This document shows, piece after piece, positions 54,099 to 62,308 of a stretch of 64,000 nt of DNA. The translations under genes were made by a program, and so were the position numbers. The stretch is taken from NCBI GenBank assembly GCA_003130845.1, contig QEXW01000075.1, forward strand, positions 1 to 64,000, read 5' to 3'. The notes under the pieces are model-generated. The model had not been told where the DNA came from. It saw nothing but the letters and a program-made list of their open reading frames with translations, and did no database searches. The DNA is from Anaerolineae bacterium (GTDB lineage Bacteria; Chloroflexota; Anaerolineae; Anaerolineales; Villigracilaceae). The stretch's first letter is position 1. Each line of letters starts with the position of its first letter.

Positions 54099-55868
54099 TT
54101 ATGGACAGCCTGTCAGCCGAAACAAGTTGGTTCCTGGCAAGGCAAGTTCAAGTGTATACCATTCCGGCTTGCTCTGTAATGCGCTCAGGTCAAATCGTTC
54201 TGCTGTGCTACCCACATAAATGTGTGTAATGCCGCGCTCACACAGGCGGTAAAAAAGAGGCGGAGACCGAAAATCAAAACTCAGATGTTCTAAAGAGACC
54301 TTGCGGCCTGTAAACAATGGCAGCCACACCCCGCCATCGGCCCCGCGCAATTCGGCCGAATCTGGGACATCGAAGACATTCAGGGTATTTCCGGCGATTA
54401 AAATGTGCGCATCGGGCGCAAGGTGTTTCTGTATCCAGTCGAAAGCCACTGCGTCATCGGCTTGGAACAAGATGCAGCAGGGGGAGGCCGAAAACGGATA
54501 CCCTCGTCCGATGGAGATAATCGCTGCACACAGAATAGCCCCGCTGACTAGGGCGGTTTGCCAGCCTGGAAAGGCTTCTTTTCGTAACCCGGCTAGCCCC
54601 AAACCGGCCAAGATGGCCAACGGCAGGTAGAGCGTCATTTGCACGAACGGTCGGTCTAACACGGTCTGAAATGACTCGCTCGGAATAGGCAAAAGCAGAG
54701 CGACCAGTAACCCCAAAATGACCAGCAAGCAAGTTATGGTAAGCAGCCTAAAATGCCGCACCGCAAACAGCAGAAGCGCCCCCACCAGGGCGGTAATCCA
54801 TACCCCAACGCGCAAATACGGGTCGAAGACCAGCCGCAAAATAGGTCGTGTCTCAATATATGCTGTTATAGCGATAATACCACTTACAAGCACAGCCAAG
54901 CCAACCCACACCCACGCTTGGGGCTGTTTTTCCAGGAAGCGGGCCATCAAAAAGCTGAGAATAGCAATCAGAATGAGTACCACAGCCCGCGAGTGAATCA
55001 ATGTAGCAACCAGCGTGCTTGTCACCCCAAGAACCAGCAAAGTCAACTTTGCGCGGCGTGTCACCAAGCCGACCGCTGTAAAGGCGAGTGTCAGCACGAA
55101 CTGGGCCGCTAGTAACCCGAGTACTGCTGGGTATTTACCCCAGTTGAGAGCATGCGCTGGCATATCCCAGCCCCAACCCGCCAGTAATAAGGCGAAAATG
55201 GCTGCCACGGTTGAACCGGTTGCGCGGCGAACAAACAGCCACACAGGGAATGGCACAAGCGCCAGCACGAACGCCCCTAACAGAAGAATCACCTGAATCA
55301 CATCTTGATTTGTTACAAAGGCAAATGCAGCCGTCAATAGATGAAAACCGATGTGATAGTAGCCACTAACCGGTGCAGAAGACATCTCCCAAGGCCATTG
55401 ACGAAAATTTTGAAGGAGAACCTTGCTGATTTGATAATGTAGGACGCCATCGAAATACGCAGGCACCAACAAACCCGATAAAGACGCCAGACGAGTAAAC
55501 AGGGAAAGCAGGAAGATGCCAAAGCAGGCTGCTATGAATAGGGGGGAAATCAAACCAAACGGTGCAGGCATCTTTTTCCATTGCGTAATGAGCATAATGC
55601 CCAGGAGTGAAAAGACAAAAATTGCCCACTCTGTTCCAAATTCTAGCCAGCGATTGATGAAAAAACCCAACACCGCCGAAACAATCCAAAAGAACGGCCA
55701 GCCGATTAGGGATAGGACAAAGGTCTCGTTGGGATTCAGCACTTCCCCCAAGGTTTGCCGCAACAGCCCAAACATGAGCCAGCCCCCAATGCTCGCTGCG
55801 GTTAGGATGAGCAACAGGCCGCTCCCTTGTTCGCCCAGTACACTCAGGGAATCTCGTATCCAGGGCAT
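54099..55868 (-). CDS. large hypothetical membrane protein
   Basis: This 589-residue protein has about fourteen hydrophobic segments and a soluble C-terminal part of about 130 residues (ends LALPGTNLFRLTGCP). The layout recalls polytopic glycosyltransferase-like (PMT/DUF6541-like) proteins, but no catalytic acidic loop can be named with confidence. The ATG at 55868 is preferred to a TTG six bases upstream. It follows the anchored protein by seven bases and ends seven bases from the kinase gene's stop. Confidence 0.65.
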   Translation of the reverse strand: MPWIRDSLSVLGEQGSGLLLILTAASIGGWLMFGLLRQTLGEVLNPNETFVLSLIGWPFFWIVSAVLGFFINRWLEFGTEWAIFVFSLLGIMLITQWKKMPAPFGLISPLFIAACFGIFLLSLFTRLASLSGLLVPAYFDGVLHYQISKVLLQNFRQWPWEMSSAPVSGYYHIGFHLLTAAFAFVTNQDVIQVILLLGAFVLALVPFPVWLFVRRATGSTVAAIFALLLAGWGWDMPAHALNWGKYPAVLGLLAAQFVLTLAFTAVGLVTRRAKLTLLVLGVTSTLVATLIHSRAVVLILIAILSFLMARFLEKQPQAWVWVGLAVLVSGIIAITAYIETRPILRLVFDPYLRVGVWITALVGALLLFAVRHFRLLTITCLLVILGLLVALLLPIPSESFQTVLDRPFVQMTLYLPLAILAGLGLAGLRKEAFPGWQTALVSGAILCAAIISIGRGYPFSASPCCILFQADDAVAFDWIQKHLAPDAHILIAGNTLNVFDVPDSAELRGADGGVWLPLFTGRKVSLEHLSFDFRSPPLFYRLCERGITHIYVGSTAERFDLSALQSKPEWYTLELALPGTNLFRLTGCP

Positions 55869-55875
55869 ATACAAC

Positions 55876-56469
55876 TTACGGATAAGATGGGTACGATGGA
55901 TAGGATGGGTAACTGGCAGGGGTTCTCACCGGGGAGGGAACTTGTGTTGCTATTGGCAGAGCCATTGTGGAGGCGGGCGGCACAGTGGTTGTGGCACGCG
56001 GCAGCAGCGACAGGGCGGATGGCACCAGCAAACCCGAAGCCAATAGGTCGCCGGTTTCGGCCTGATAGAGTTCTACATTAACAGCGGCCACGTTCCCTTC
56101 AAAAGGTCCCAGGCAATACACCAGGCGGGGCGAATTTTCTACGACTTGGCAATCGAACCCAATCTCTGTTTTTCCCTCTCGCAAAATGGCGTACACTGCA
56201 GGCACAGGCTGAAGCGCAACTTTTAAGCTGATGAGCAGATTGCCCTGTGCGTCATAACCGGTGGAAAGAACGCAGATTTTTTCCGGGCTTTCTTCGCAAA
56301 CTGCCAGGGGAATGACCGGCGCAGGCGAAGTGCCTGGCGGAGTGGCTGCTTCGGCGGTGGGTGCCTTGGCTCGATTTGCTAAACCAAAATACCCGATCAC
56401 CCCCAGGGCTGCCAGCAGGGCGATATAGAAAGCAATTGGGAGAATCTTTTCGGCTGAGAACTTCTGCAT
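55876..56469 (-). CDS. hypothetical membrane-anchored protein with C-terminal YPS repeats
   Basis: This 197-residue protein has one N-terminal helix (about 10-30), an Ala/Pro linker, a compact extracytoplasmic domain with four cysteines (including CEESPEKICVL and DCQVVEN...VYCLG) that could form two disulfides, and a Pro/Thr-rich tail ending in four YPS units. The tail is encoded by a short tandem repeat (55877-55910). It is not recognised. It lies three bases after the oxidoreductase gene in the same operon. Confidence 0.6.
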   Translation of the reverse strand: MQKFSAEKILPIAFYIALLAALGVIGYFGLANRAKAPTAEAATPPGTSPAPVIPLAVCEESPEKICVLSTGYDAQGNLLISLKVALQPVPAVYAILREGKTEIGFDCQVVENSPRLVYCLGPFEGNVAAVNVELYQAETGDLLASGLLVPSALSLLPRATTTVPPASTMALPIATQVPSPVRTPASYPSYPSYPSYP

Positions 56470-56472
56470 ACG

Positions 56473-57468
56473 TTAGGTGCGCGCTGCGAGTGCCAGCTCT
56501 AGGGCGCGAATCCCGTCATGCAATGTGCAGAGTGGCTCGGCCTCTCCAGCCGCTACTTGCAAAAAATGACGAGTTTGTGCCAGAAACAGGTCGTTTCGCT
56601 CGAATCCGCTTGGAGGGGCATAGCGAGTTTCGACCGGTGGGGTGGGATGGGAATAAATGCCGCCAAACGAATCCGGTATGTGCAAATGAATCAGAACGCC
56701 ATCGGCATTGTCCCACCGCAAGGTGCCATTGGTGCCGACAATTTCTAGCCGGTGGACGGTCGGGCGTTGAAAATAGTTCAGGTGCAAGCCGCCAATTGCG
56801 CCGTTGTGGAACTTGAGCCCAATTTCAGCCACATCTTCGACTGCCGTCAGTTCCAGCGGGGAGATATGCCCATGCAATGATTGAAGTGTTTCAATCTCAC
56901 CGAGCAAGTAGCGCAGATAGTCGAGCGGGTGCGTTAGGGTGCGAATTACCCCACCGCCTAAATCCTCGCGTGCGGCATACCCGGCGCGGTAATCTTCCCA
57001 GGGGTGCCAGTTGGGCAGATATTCTCCCCAATGGGCATGCACCGTCAGAACCTTTCCCAAGGCGCCGGACTGAATCAACGTTCTGGCTTGGTTGAGGGTC
57101 GGGTGATAGCGGAACTGAAATCCAACCAGAATGCGGCTGCCGCTCATTTCGGCGGCGCGGCGTAGTTCGTTGACGCGCGAAAGGTCTTCAGCGATGGGCT
57201 TTTCTAGCAGGATGGCACAGCCCGCCTGAGCCGCCGGGATGGCAACTTGCATGTGAATGGAGGTCGGGTTGGCGACAACAACTGCCTGTGGACGGTGCTT
57301 GTGCAACGCTTCGTGCAAATCCGTTTCAATCGGATACCCTGCCAGCTCATCTTCGGGCAGGGTGGCTTTATGGGTGCGGTATAGGATGATGTCGCGCTCG
57401 CCGAGGGCAACGAGATTACGAAAGTGTCGGCGTCCAATCGAGCCGAGTCCGGCAATTAGAATTTTCAT
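56473..57468 (-). CDS. Gfo/Idh/MocA-family oxidoreductase
   Basis: This 331-residue NAD(P)-dependent dehydrogenase has the Rossmann motif AGLGSIGRRH (about 6-15), the family motif EKPIAED and the C-terminal beta-sheet domain with GGGVIRTLTHPLDYLRYL. Members oxidise or reduce sugars and inositols, often for surface polysaccharides. A -10 TACAAT on the minus strand (57480-57475) lies six bases before the ATG, suggesting a leaderless message. It is the first gene of a three-gene operon. Confidence 0.85.
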   Translation of the reverse strand: MKILIAGLGSIGRRHFRNLVALGERDIILYRTHKATLPEDELAGYPIETDLHEALHKHRPQAVVVANPTSIHMQVAIPAAQAGCAILLEKPIAEDLSRVNELRRAAEMSGSRILVGFQFRYHPTLNQARTLIQSGALGKVLTVHAHWGEYLPNWHPWEDYRAGYAAREDLGGGVIRTLTHPLDYLRYLLGEIETLQSLHGHISPLELTAVEDVAEIGLKFHNGAIGGLHLNYFQRPTVHRLEIVGTNGTLRWDNADGVLIHLHIPDSFGGIYSHPTPPVETRYAPPSGFERNDLFLAQTRHFLQVAAGEAEPLCTLHDGIRALELALAART

Positions 57469-57482
57469 GGTTGTATTGTATC

Positions 57483-57520
57483 AAAAGACCTCCGCGTTCT
57501 ACAGAGAACGGGAGGTCTTT
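57483..57520 (-). terminator. terminator of the cold-shock gene
   Basis: AAAGACCTCC and GGAGGTCTTT (57484-57493 and 57511-57520) enclose a second stem (GTTCT/AGAAC), and the minus strand continues with T residues. It separates the csp gene from the oxidoreductase operon. Confidence 0.75.
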
Positions 57521-57547
57521 CTTGCTTAAGGTTTGTGAGAAAAAAGG

Positions 57548-57760
57548 TTAGCGCACGACGACCACTTTGCTGGCCTGCAGACCTTTGGGGCCGCGCTCTA
57601 CCGAAAATTCGACCTTTTGGCCTTCATCGAGGTTGCGGAAGCCATCGCCTTGAATAGCGGAAAAATGCACGAAGACATCTTCGCCGCCCTGGCGGGAGAT
57701 GAAGCCATAGCCTTTGCTCCCGTTGAACCATTTGACTGTGCCGGTGATACGTTCAGACAT
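57548..57760 (-). CDS. cspA: cold-shock protein (CspA family)
   Basis: This 70-residue single cold-shock domain has both RNA-binding motifs, KGYGFI and VFVHFSAI, and the opening [12 protein letters not shown]. It acts as an RNA chaperone. The ATG at 57760 follows AAGGAG; in-frame codons further upstream lie in the leader. The gene has a strong sigma-70-like promoter about 140 bases upstream and a long leader with an internal terminator. Confidence 0.95.
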   Translation of the reverse strand: MSERITGTVKWFNGSKGYGFISRQGGEDVFVHFSAIQGDGFRNLDEGQKVEFSVERGPKGLQASKVVVVR

Positions 57761-57894
57761 TAGATTTGCTCCTTGTTGCAAAAAAACAGAAATCGGTTTG
57801 GGATGCCGGGTTTGTTCGAGAAGAGAAAGAAAAAAGCCCACGGAGTTCAACCGTGAGCCACATCTGTACAACGCGAACCAACTGGTATCCTTCG
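57761..57894 (-). promoter_or_regulatory. leader of the cold-shock gene with an intrinsic terminator
   Basis: The predicted leader is about 134 bases. Inside it, GCTCACGG and CCGTGGGC (minus strand; 57858-57851 and 57843-57836) form an eight-bp stem with one G-T pair and a seven-base loop, followed by six T (57835-57830). This should stop transcription about 65 bases after the start unless overridden, or define a short RNA of that length. Confidence 0.6.
57830..57858 (-). terminator. terminator within the csp leader
   Basis: Stem 57836-57843 with 57851-57858, loop AGTTCAA (plus strand), T run on the minus strand. It lies 70 bases before the csp start codon. Confidence 0.6.
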
Positions 57895-57900
57895 CCGCTT

Positions 57901-57929
57901 ATAATACCACAGGGGGTAGGATACGTCAA
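57901..57929 (-). promoter_or_regulatory. csp promoter
   Basis: On the minus strand: -35 TTGACG (57929-57924), 17-base spacer, -10 TATTAT (57906-57901). Confidence 0.7.
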
Positions 57930-57978
57930 GGCGTTTGGTTTTGTTTCGTTGGGTTTGCTTGTCTTCAAAATTCAGCCG

Positions 57979-58007
57979 TTGAATTTTGGTTAGGGATTGG
58001 GTATAAT
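57979..58007 (+). promoter_or_regulatory. methyltransferase promoter
   Basis: -35 TTGAAT (57979-57984), 17-base spacer, -10 TATAAT (58002-58007). It diverges from the csp promoter. The 347-base gap between the two genes holds these two promoters and their leaders; nothing else was seen. Confidence 0.75.
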
Positions 58008-58107
58008 CACCAACGTTTATATTCTGCTGGGTTTGCCTGTAAGCCGACGGGTGAGCCACGTAACATCAAAATATGGCTATAACATGAGACGAAGGAGAGA
58101 GCAAACG

Positions 58108-58911
58108 ATGGAAATTAATTATCAGGAAACCAGCAAGGACTTGTTGATGCGCATTTACATTCACGAAACATACGGTGCGCGTAACATTGACCGATGGAAT
58201 ATTGAAGTCTTAAATCCACAAGCGGGGCAGAAGATTCTCGATGTCGGTTGTGGCACGGGGAAGCAATGTTTCTTGTACAGTGACCACACCAACGGTCAGG
58301 CTGAAATTATTGGGGGCGATTTTTCGGAAGATTTGCTAGAAAAAGCCCGCGCCAAACAAGCCGAACGCGGTGATAAGAACATTACCTTCCAATTTTTAGA
58401 TTTTAACAAGCCGTTCGCATTTGCCGATAACACGTTTGATATTGTTTCGAGCGCTTTTGCGATTTACTACGCGGCCGATTTGAAGTTTACCTTTGGTGAG
58501 GCGCATCGTGTGATTAAACCGGGAGGGCGATTGTTCGTCACCGGTCCGCTGCCTGAGAACAAGAAAATGTTCTACGATATTATCAAAGAAGCAACCGGCA
58601 AGCCGATTCCACCCATGCCCGGTTCTAGCCGCTTCAAAGGCGAAATTTTCGATACGATTAACAGCTTGTTTGCCCAGACAGAACTGCTTGTTTTTGAGAA
58701 TCCCCTGACCTTCCCCGAAGTCAGCCCGTTTATGGATTATGTGCGTGCTTCACTGAGCGAAGACCGCAAATTATGGACGAGTATGTTTAGTACACGTGAA
58801 GAATATGAGGAAATTTTGCGTAACATCGAGGCGGTCGCTACTCGCTGGTTTGAGCGTGATGGCAAGCTGGTGATGACTAAAGTGGTGGGTGGCATTTTGG
58901 CAACCAAATAG
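58108..58911 (+). CDS. class I SAM-dependent methyltransferase
   Basis: This 267-residue protein has the SAM-binding motif ILDVGCGTG (43-51), motif II near GGDFSEDLLEKAR, and HRVIKPGGRLFVTG. The substrate is not evident; the fold is close to ubiE/UbiG-like enzymes. The ATG at 58108 follows AAGGAGAG; in-frame codons upstream fall in the leader. A repeat element separates it from the deacetylase gene. Confidence 0.85.
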   Translation: MEINYQETSKDLLMRIYIHETYGARNIDRWNIEVLNPQAGQKILDVGCGTGKQCFLYSDHTNGQAEIIGGDFSEDLLEKARAKQAERGDKNITFQFLDFNKPFAFADNTFDIVSSAFAIYYAADLKFTFGEAHRVIKPGGRLFVTGPLPENKKMFYDIIKEATGKPIPPMPGSSRFKGEIFDTINSLFAQTELLVFENPLTFPEVSPFMDYVRASLSEDRKLWTSMFSTREEYEEILRNIEAVATRWFERDGKLVMTKVVGGILATK

Positions 58912-58919
58912 CGCTATTT

Positions 58920-59014
58920 GTCATTGCGAGTCGGTTATTCTACGACGAAGCAATCGGTCTTGAAGAGGAGATTGCTTTGAGCTGATGGAACTCGAACCAG
59001 GCTCTCGCAATGAC
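58920..59014. repeat. palindromic repeat with GTCATTGCGAG ends
   Basis: GTCATTGCGAG (58920-58930) and CTCGCAATGAC (59004-59014) are perfect 11-bp terminal inverted repeats. An inner pair, GAAGCAATC and GATTGCTTT, is also present. The pattern matches a repeat type seen in many bacterial genomes. Confidence 0.75.
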
Positions 59015-59036
59015 TCTCTTTTTATTAAGGTGTTTT

Positions 59037-59672
59037 ATGAATTTTTACGGCAAACGAGTTCTCTTTATTGGTGCACATCCGGACGATATTGAACTGGGCT
59101 GTGGAGCGCTGATTCATCAAATCGTCCGCAAGACGGACATCTTGTGCGTTACGCTCTCTGATAATCAGAAAAACCCGCTCTTGACCAACCTGGTGCAAGA
59201 GCATTATCGCAGTATGAGTGTGTTGGGTGTGCCACGTGAACAAGTTGTTTTGGGGCCGTTTACTACCCGTATCTTCCCCGATTCACGCCAGGAAATTTTG
59301 GAATATTTTCTTAAACTCCGTCGTGATTTCGCCCCCGACCTGATTTTTGTCCATTCTCGTGCCGATGTGCATCAGGACCATAATACTATCACGGAAGAGG
59401 CCCTGCGTGCGTTTCGTGGAATTACTGTGCTTGGCTATGATGTCGTGCGCTCCTCCTATGGTTTCTTCCCTCATTTTATTGTCGAAGTGAGTGAGGAGGA
59501 TGTGAACAAAAAAATCGAGGCTCTGGCGCAGTATGAAACGTATCGTGATAAATATTATTTCAATCGGGAACTAACCCGCTCCATTATGATACGACATGGT
59601 GCTTTAGGCGAAGTGCCGTTTGCCGAGGGGTTCGATATTTTGCGGATTGTGGGTACGTTTGGGCTGGAATGA
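59037..59672 (+). CDS. PIG-L/LmbE-family deacetylase
   Basis: This 211-residue zinc enzyme has the motif GAHPDDIELG (H14, D16, D17) and a later zinc ligand in VHQDHNT. Members remove acetyl groups from N-acetylglucosamine in lipid-linked or small-molecule glycosides. The ATG at 59037 follows AAGG; the codon at 59010 lies inside the repeat. The preceding methyltransferase hints at a shared natural-product or glycolipid pathway, but the repeat between them weakens the operon case. Confidence 0.85.
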   Translation: MNFYGKRVLFIGAHPDDIELGCGALIHQIVRKTDILCVTLSDNQKNPLLTNLVQEHYRSMSVLGVPREQVVLGPFTTRIFPDSRQEILEYFLKLRRDFAPDLIFVHSRADVHQDHNTITEEALRAFRGITVLGYDVVRSSYGFFPHFIVEVSEEDVNKKIEALAQYETYRDKYYFNRELTRSIMIRHGALGEVPFAEGFDILRIVGTFGLE

Positions 59673-59691
59673 GGCCAGCCGATGAAATCAA

Positions 59692-59735
59692 CGACCGGAG
59701 AACGAAGGCTGTGGCACTCGTTCTCCGGTCGTTTT
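59692..59735. terminator. bidirectional terminator
   Basis: CGACCGGAGAACGA (59692-59705) and TCGTTCTCCGGTCG (59718-59731) form a perfect 14-bp stem, followed by TTTT on the plus strand. It sits between the convergent deacetylase and Rieske genes. Confidence 0.8.
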
Positions 59736-59749
59736 CGGTGAGTGGATGT

Positions 59750-60094
59750 TTATTCTTTCGGAATTCCGATGAGCAGTTTGCCGTCTTGTACGCGCACCGG
59801 GTAAGCAGGGATATCTACCACGGCAGGCATGCTCATCACTTTGCCGGTGCGCACGTCAAATTCTGCGCCATGTCTGGGGCAGACGATGTTGTAACCTTCC
59901 AGGTCGCCATCGCCTAGCGGGCCGTCATCGTGGGTGCAGAGGTCGCCAATCGCAAAGTATTGTCCAGCAATGTTGAAGACCACAATCGGGCGTTCGCCAA
60001 TTTCTACGAATAACCGTTCTCCGTTCGGCAAGTCGGCTGGACCAATTTCGTAAAACTCTGCCTGAGATGGGTCAAAGGCGGTGTAGTTGAACAC
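59750..60094 (-). CDS. Rieske-type 2Fe-2S ferredoxin
   Basis: This 114-residue soluble protein has the Rieske ligands C53-x-H55 (CTHDDGPL) and C72-x2-H75 (CPRHGAEFD). It resembles the NirD/BphA3-like electron carriers. The start is a GTG at 60094. It is last in the suf operon, six bases after sufU, so it may deliver electrons for cluster assembly or be a client protein. Confidence 0.88.
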   Translation of the reverse strand: MFNYTAFDPSQAEFYEIGPADLPNGERLFVEIGERPIVVFNIAGQYFAIGDLCTHDDGPLGDGDLEGYNIVCPRHGAEFDVRTGKVMSMPAVVDIPAYPVRVQDGKLLIGIPKE

Positions 60095-60100
60095 AGGCTA

Positions 60101-60496
60101 TCACTCCACAAGCGAATCAGGGGCTTCGCCCAGGCCATATACCCCCGCTTTTAGCACTTTGAGAGAGAGCAGGGCGCATTTTAGTCGTACGGGGCCGAGG
60201 TCTAGGCCAAGCAAGTCAAGGACATAGTCTTTATCGAGATGTTTGACTTCTTCGAGTGGTTTCCCAATAATCGATTCGAGCAGTAAATCGGCTGAGGCTT
60301 GCGAAATGGCGCATCCATGCCCTTGAAAAGCGGCCTGGCTGATGCGATTTTGGTCATCTACGCGCAGGGTGATTTCGATATGGTCGCCGCATAAGGGGTT
60401 GCTATCGGCAAAAGCGTAATCGTGTGGGTCTAGGTAACCCCGGTAGGAGGGGTTTTTGTAGTGTTCGATAATGACTTCGCGGTAGAGGTCGTCCAT
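60101..60496 (-). CDS. sufU: SufU zinc-dependent sulfur transfer protein
   Basis: This 131-residue protein accepts sulfur from SufS and passes it to SufBCD. The zinc and transfer ligands are C36 and D38 (CGDHIEI), C62 (GCAISQASA) and C107 (LKCALL). The SufU-type spacing and its place 15 bases after sufS distinguish it from the IscU scaffold. Confidence 0.92.
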   Translation of the reverse strand: MDDLYREVIIEHYKNPSYRGYLDPHDYAFADSNPLCGDHIEITLRVDDQNRISQAAFQGHGCAISQASADLLLESIIGKPLEEVKHLDKDYVLDLLGLDLGPVRLKCALLSLKVLKAGVYGLGEAPDSLVE

Positions 60497-60511
60497 GTCA
60501 ATTCGATGTAT

Positions 60512-61738
60512 TTAGCCAAAGTATTTTTTGACTTTGTAGATGCCATCTACAAGGCGGTCTACTTCTTCTTTGGTGGAGTAGAGGTAGAAAGAAGCGCGCG
60601 AGGTGGCGGGGATGTGGAATTTTTCGTGCAAGGGTTGGGCGCAATGGTGTCCGGCGCGAACAGCGATGCCGTCTTGGTCTAAAATTTGTGCTACATCGTG
60701 AGGATGAACACCTTCCAGCGTGAAGGCAGCCACGCCGCCTTTATGTTCTGCGCTTGGCCCAAATAATTTTACCCCAGGAATTTCTTCCAGACGCTCTAGG
60801 GTGTATTGGGTGATTTCGTGTTCATGCGCAGCGATGTTTTTCATGCCGACGCGGCTGAGGTAATCTATGGCTGCACCAAACCCAATGGCTTCGGCGATAG
60901 CGGGTGTGCCGGCTTCAAATTTGTGTGGCAGGGCATTGGGTTTAAATGAGCGTAGTTTGACCTCCCGAATCATGTCACCACCGCCTAGGAAGGGTGGCAT
61001 GGCTTCGAGCAGGTCGGCTTTGCCATACAGGACGCCAATTCCCGTTGGGCCGCACATTTTGTGTGCGGAAAAGGCCAAGAAGTCTACTTCCAGCGCTTGA
61101 ACATCCACTGCAAAGTGCGGAACAGATTGCGCCCCATCCAGCAAGGTGACTGCGCCGGCTTGATGTGCCAGCCGGATGATTTCTGCCGCCGGGTTGATGG
61201 TGCCAAGCACATTCGACATGTGGGTAAACGCCACCAGTTTGGGGGTTTGTTCCAAGAGTTTGTGATAGGCTTCTAGGTCGAGCAGCCCGTTTTCGGTGAC
61301 TGGGATAAATTCCAGCCGAATGTCTCGTTCCATGGCCAGCATGTGCCAGGGAACCAGGTTGCTGTGATGTTCCATTTCGGTCAAAATGACCAGATCGCCA
61401 GGTTGGAGATTGGCGCGTGCCCAGCTGTATGCGACTAGGTTAATCGATTCGGTAGTGTTGCGGGTGTAGATAATCTGCCGAGCGGAGGGGGCATTGATGA
61501 AGCGGGCAATTTTCTCTCGCGCTTGCTCGTAGAGTGCGGTGGCTTCCTCAGCCAGGGTGTGAACTCCGCGATGAATGTTGGCATTGGAGCGACGGTAGTA
61601 ATCGTCCATCGCCTGAATCACCGCCAGCGGTTTTTGGGCTGTGGCCGTGGAATCGAGATAAACGACCGGCACGCCGGGGCGCACTTCACGCTGTAGGATG
61701 GGGAAATCGGCGCGGATTTGGGTAACGTCGAAGGTCAT
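60512..61738 (-). CDS. sufS: cysteine desulfurase SufS
   Basis: This 408-residue PLP enzyme takes sulfur from cysteine. It has the PLP lysine K227 (SAHKMCGPTGIG), the persulfide cysteine C366 (RAGHHCAQPL) and the class II desulfurase pattern, including a short active-site loop. It works with SufU encoded downstream. The start ATG at 61738 is taken from the family N-terminus (FDVTQIRADFPILQ); the ribosome site is weak. Confidence 0.95.
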   Translation of the reverse strand: MTFDVTQIRADFPILQREVRPGVPVVYLDSTATAQKPLAVIQAMDDYYRRSNANIHRGVHTLAEEATALYEQAREKIARFINAPSARQIIYTRNTTESINLVAYSWARANLQPGDLVILTEMEHHSNLVPWHMLAMERDIRLEFIPVTENGLLDLEAYHKLLEQTPKLVAFTHMSNVLGTINPAAEIIRLAHQAGAVTLLDGAQSVPHFAVDVQALEVDFLAFSAHKMCGPTGIGVLYGKADLLEAMPPFLGGGDMIREVKLRSFKPNALPHKFEAGTPAIAEAIGFGAAIDYLSRVGMKNIAAHEHEITQYTLERLEEIPGVKLFGPSAEHKGGVAAFTLEGVHPHDVAQILDQDGIAVRAGHHCAQPLHEKFHIPATSRASFYLYSTKEEVDRLVDGIYKVKKYFG

Positions 61739-61780
61739 AAGGAGGGGCGAGGGGCTAGCAGGGAGGTCTCAGGGGAGCGG

Positions 61781-62170
61781 TTAGTAATCTGGAATATCGT
61801 CTTTGGGCAGGCTTTTCTTGATGATGGGTGGAGTTTTTTTGCCGGTGCCTGCTGGGCGAATTTGGTCTGAGTTGACGGGATACCAAAGGATGCGGTCAGG
61901 AACCATCCAGCCGTCGGTCAGGAAGACGTTGGTGCGAAATTGCACTGCCACCATTTTGTTGTCAATCTGCACCACGATCCCTTTCAGCCAGCCACGCACG
62001 CGGTCATTGCCTTTTTCGTGGTCGCAAAGTGCTTCGACAACGTCGCCGACCTCGAAGGTGTATTGTGTTGCTGGGGAGCGCATGTACGAAAAGGCCGAAG
62101 AAGCGCCGCGCAACGGGCGCTTCAGCTCGCCGGTTTTTGGCACGACGGGTGGACGAATGGGTTGTTTCAT
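61781..62170 (-). CDS. hypothetical protein in the suf operon
   Basis: This 129-residue protein is not recognised. The middle (EVGDVVEALCDHEKG..VRGWLKGIVVQID..MVAVQF) looks like a small beta-barrel of the Tudor/KOW or agenet type. Both ends are basic and disordered (KKTPPIIKKSLPKDD). One cysteine is present. The ATG at 62170 is chosen as the first after the promoter at 62228-62257. It lies between sufD and sufS. Confidence 0.65.
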   Translation of the reverse strand: MKQPIRPPVVPKTGELKRPLRGASSAFSYMRSPATQYTFEVGDVVEALCDHEKGNDRVRGWLKGIVVQIDNKMVAVQFRTNVFLTDGWMVPDRILWYPVNSDQIRPAGTGKKTPPIIKKSLPKDDIPDY

Positions 62171-62227
62171 AAACTTCTGCCTCGACTTAGGTGAACTTGA
62201 CTTTCGCGGTAGGGCGAAAATCATATT

Positions 62228-62257
62228 ATTTTACATCAAATTGGTAGGCAGATTCAA
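62228..62257 (-). promoter_or_regulatory. internal promoter in the suf operon
   Basis: On the minus strand: -35 TTGAAT (62257-62252), 18-base spacer, -10 TAAAAT (62233-62228), upstream of the hypothetical gene, sufS, sufU and the Rieske gene. Confidence 0.5.
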
Positions 62258-62267
62258 TTTTCTTAAG

Positions 62268-62298
62268 AAGGTGCGCCACGCCAGCGCGGCGCACCCTT
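62268..62298 (-). terminator. hairpin downstream of sufD
   Basis: AAGGTGCGCC (62268-62277) pairs with GGCGCACCCTT (62288-62298) with one bulge. The minus strand continues CTTCTTAAG, a weak T tract. It probably reduces read-through from sufB-sufD into the downstream genes, which have their own promoter. Confidence 0.55.
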
Positions 62299-62308
62299 AA
62301 GCCAAAAT

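Noticed and set aside
57766-58082. Small plus-strand frames in the csp-methyltransferase gap
   Set aside because: They run antisense to the csp leader and across two promoters; no ribosome sites fit.
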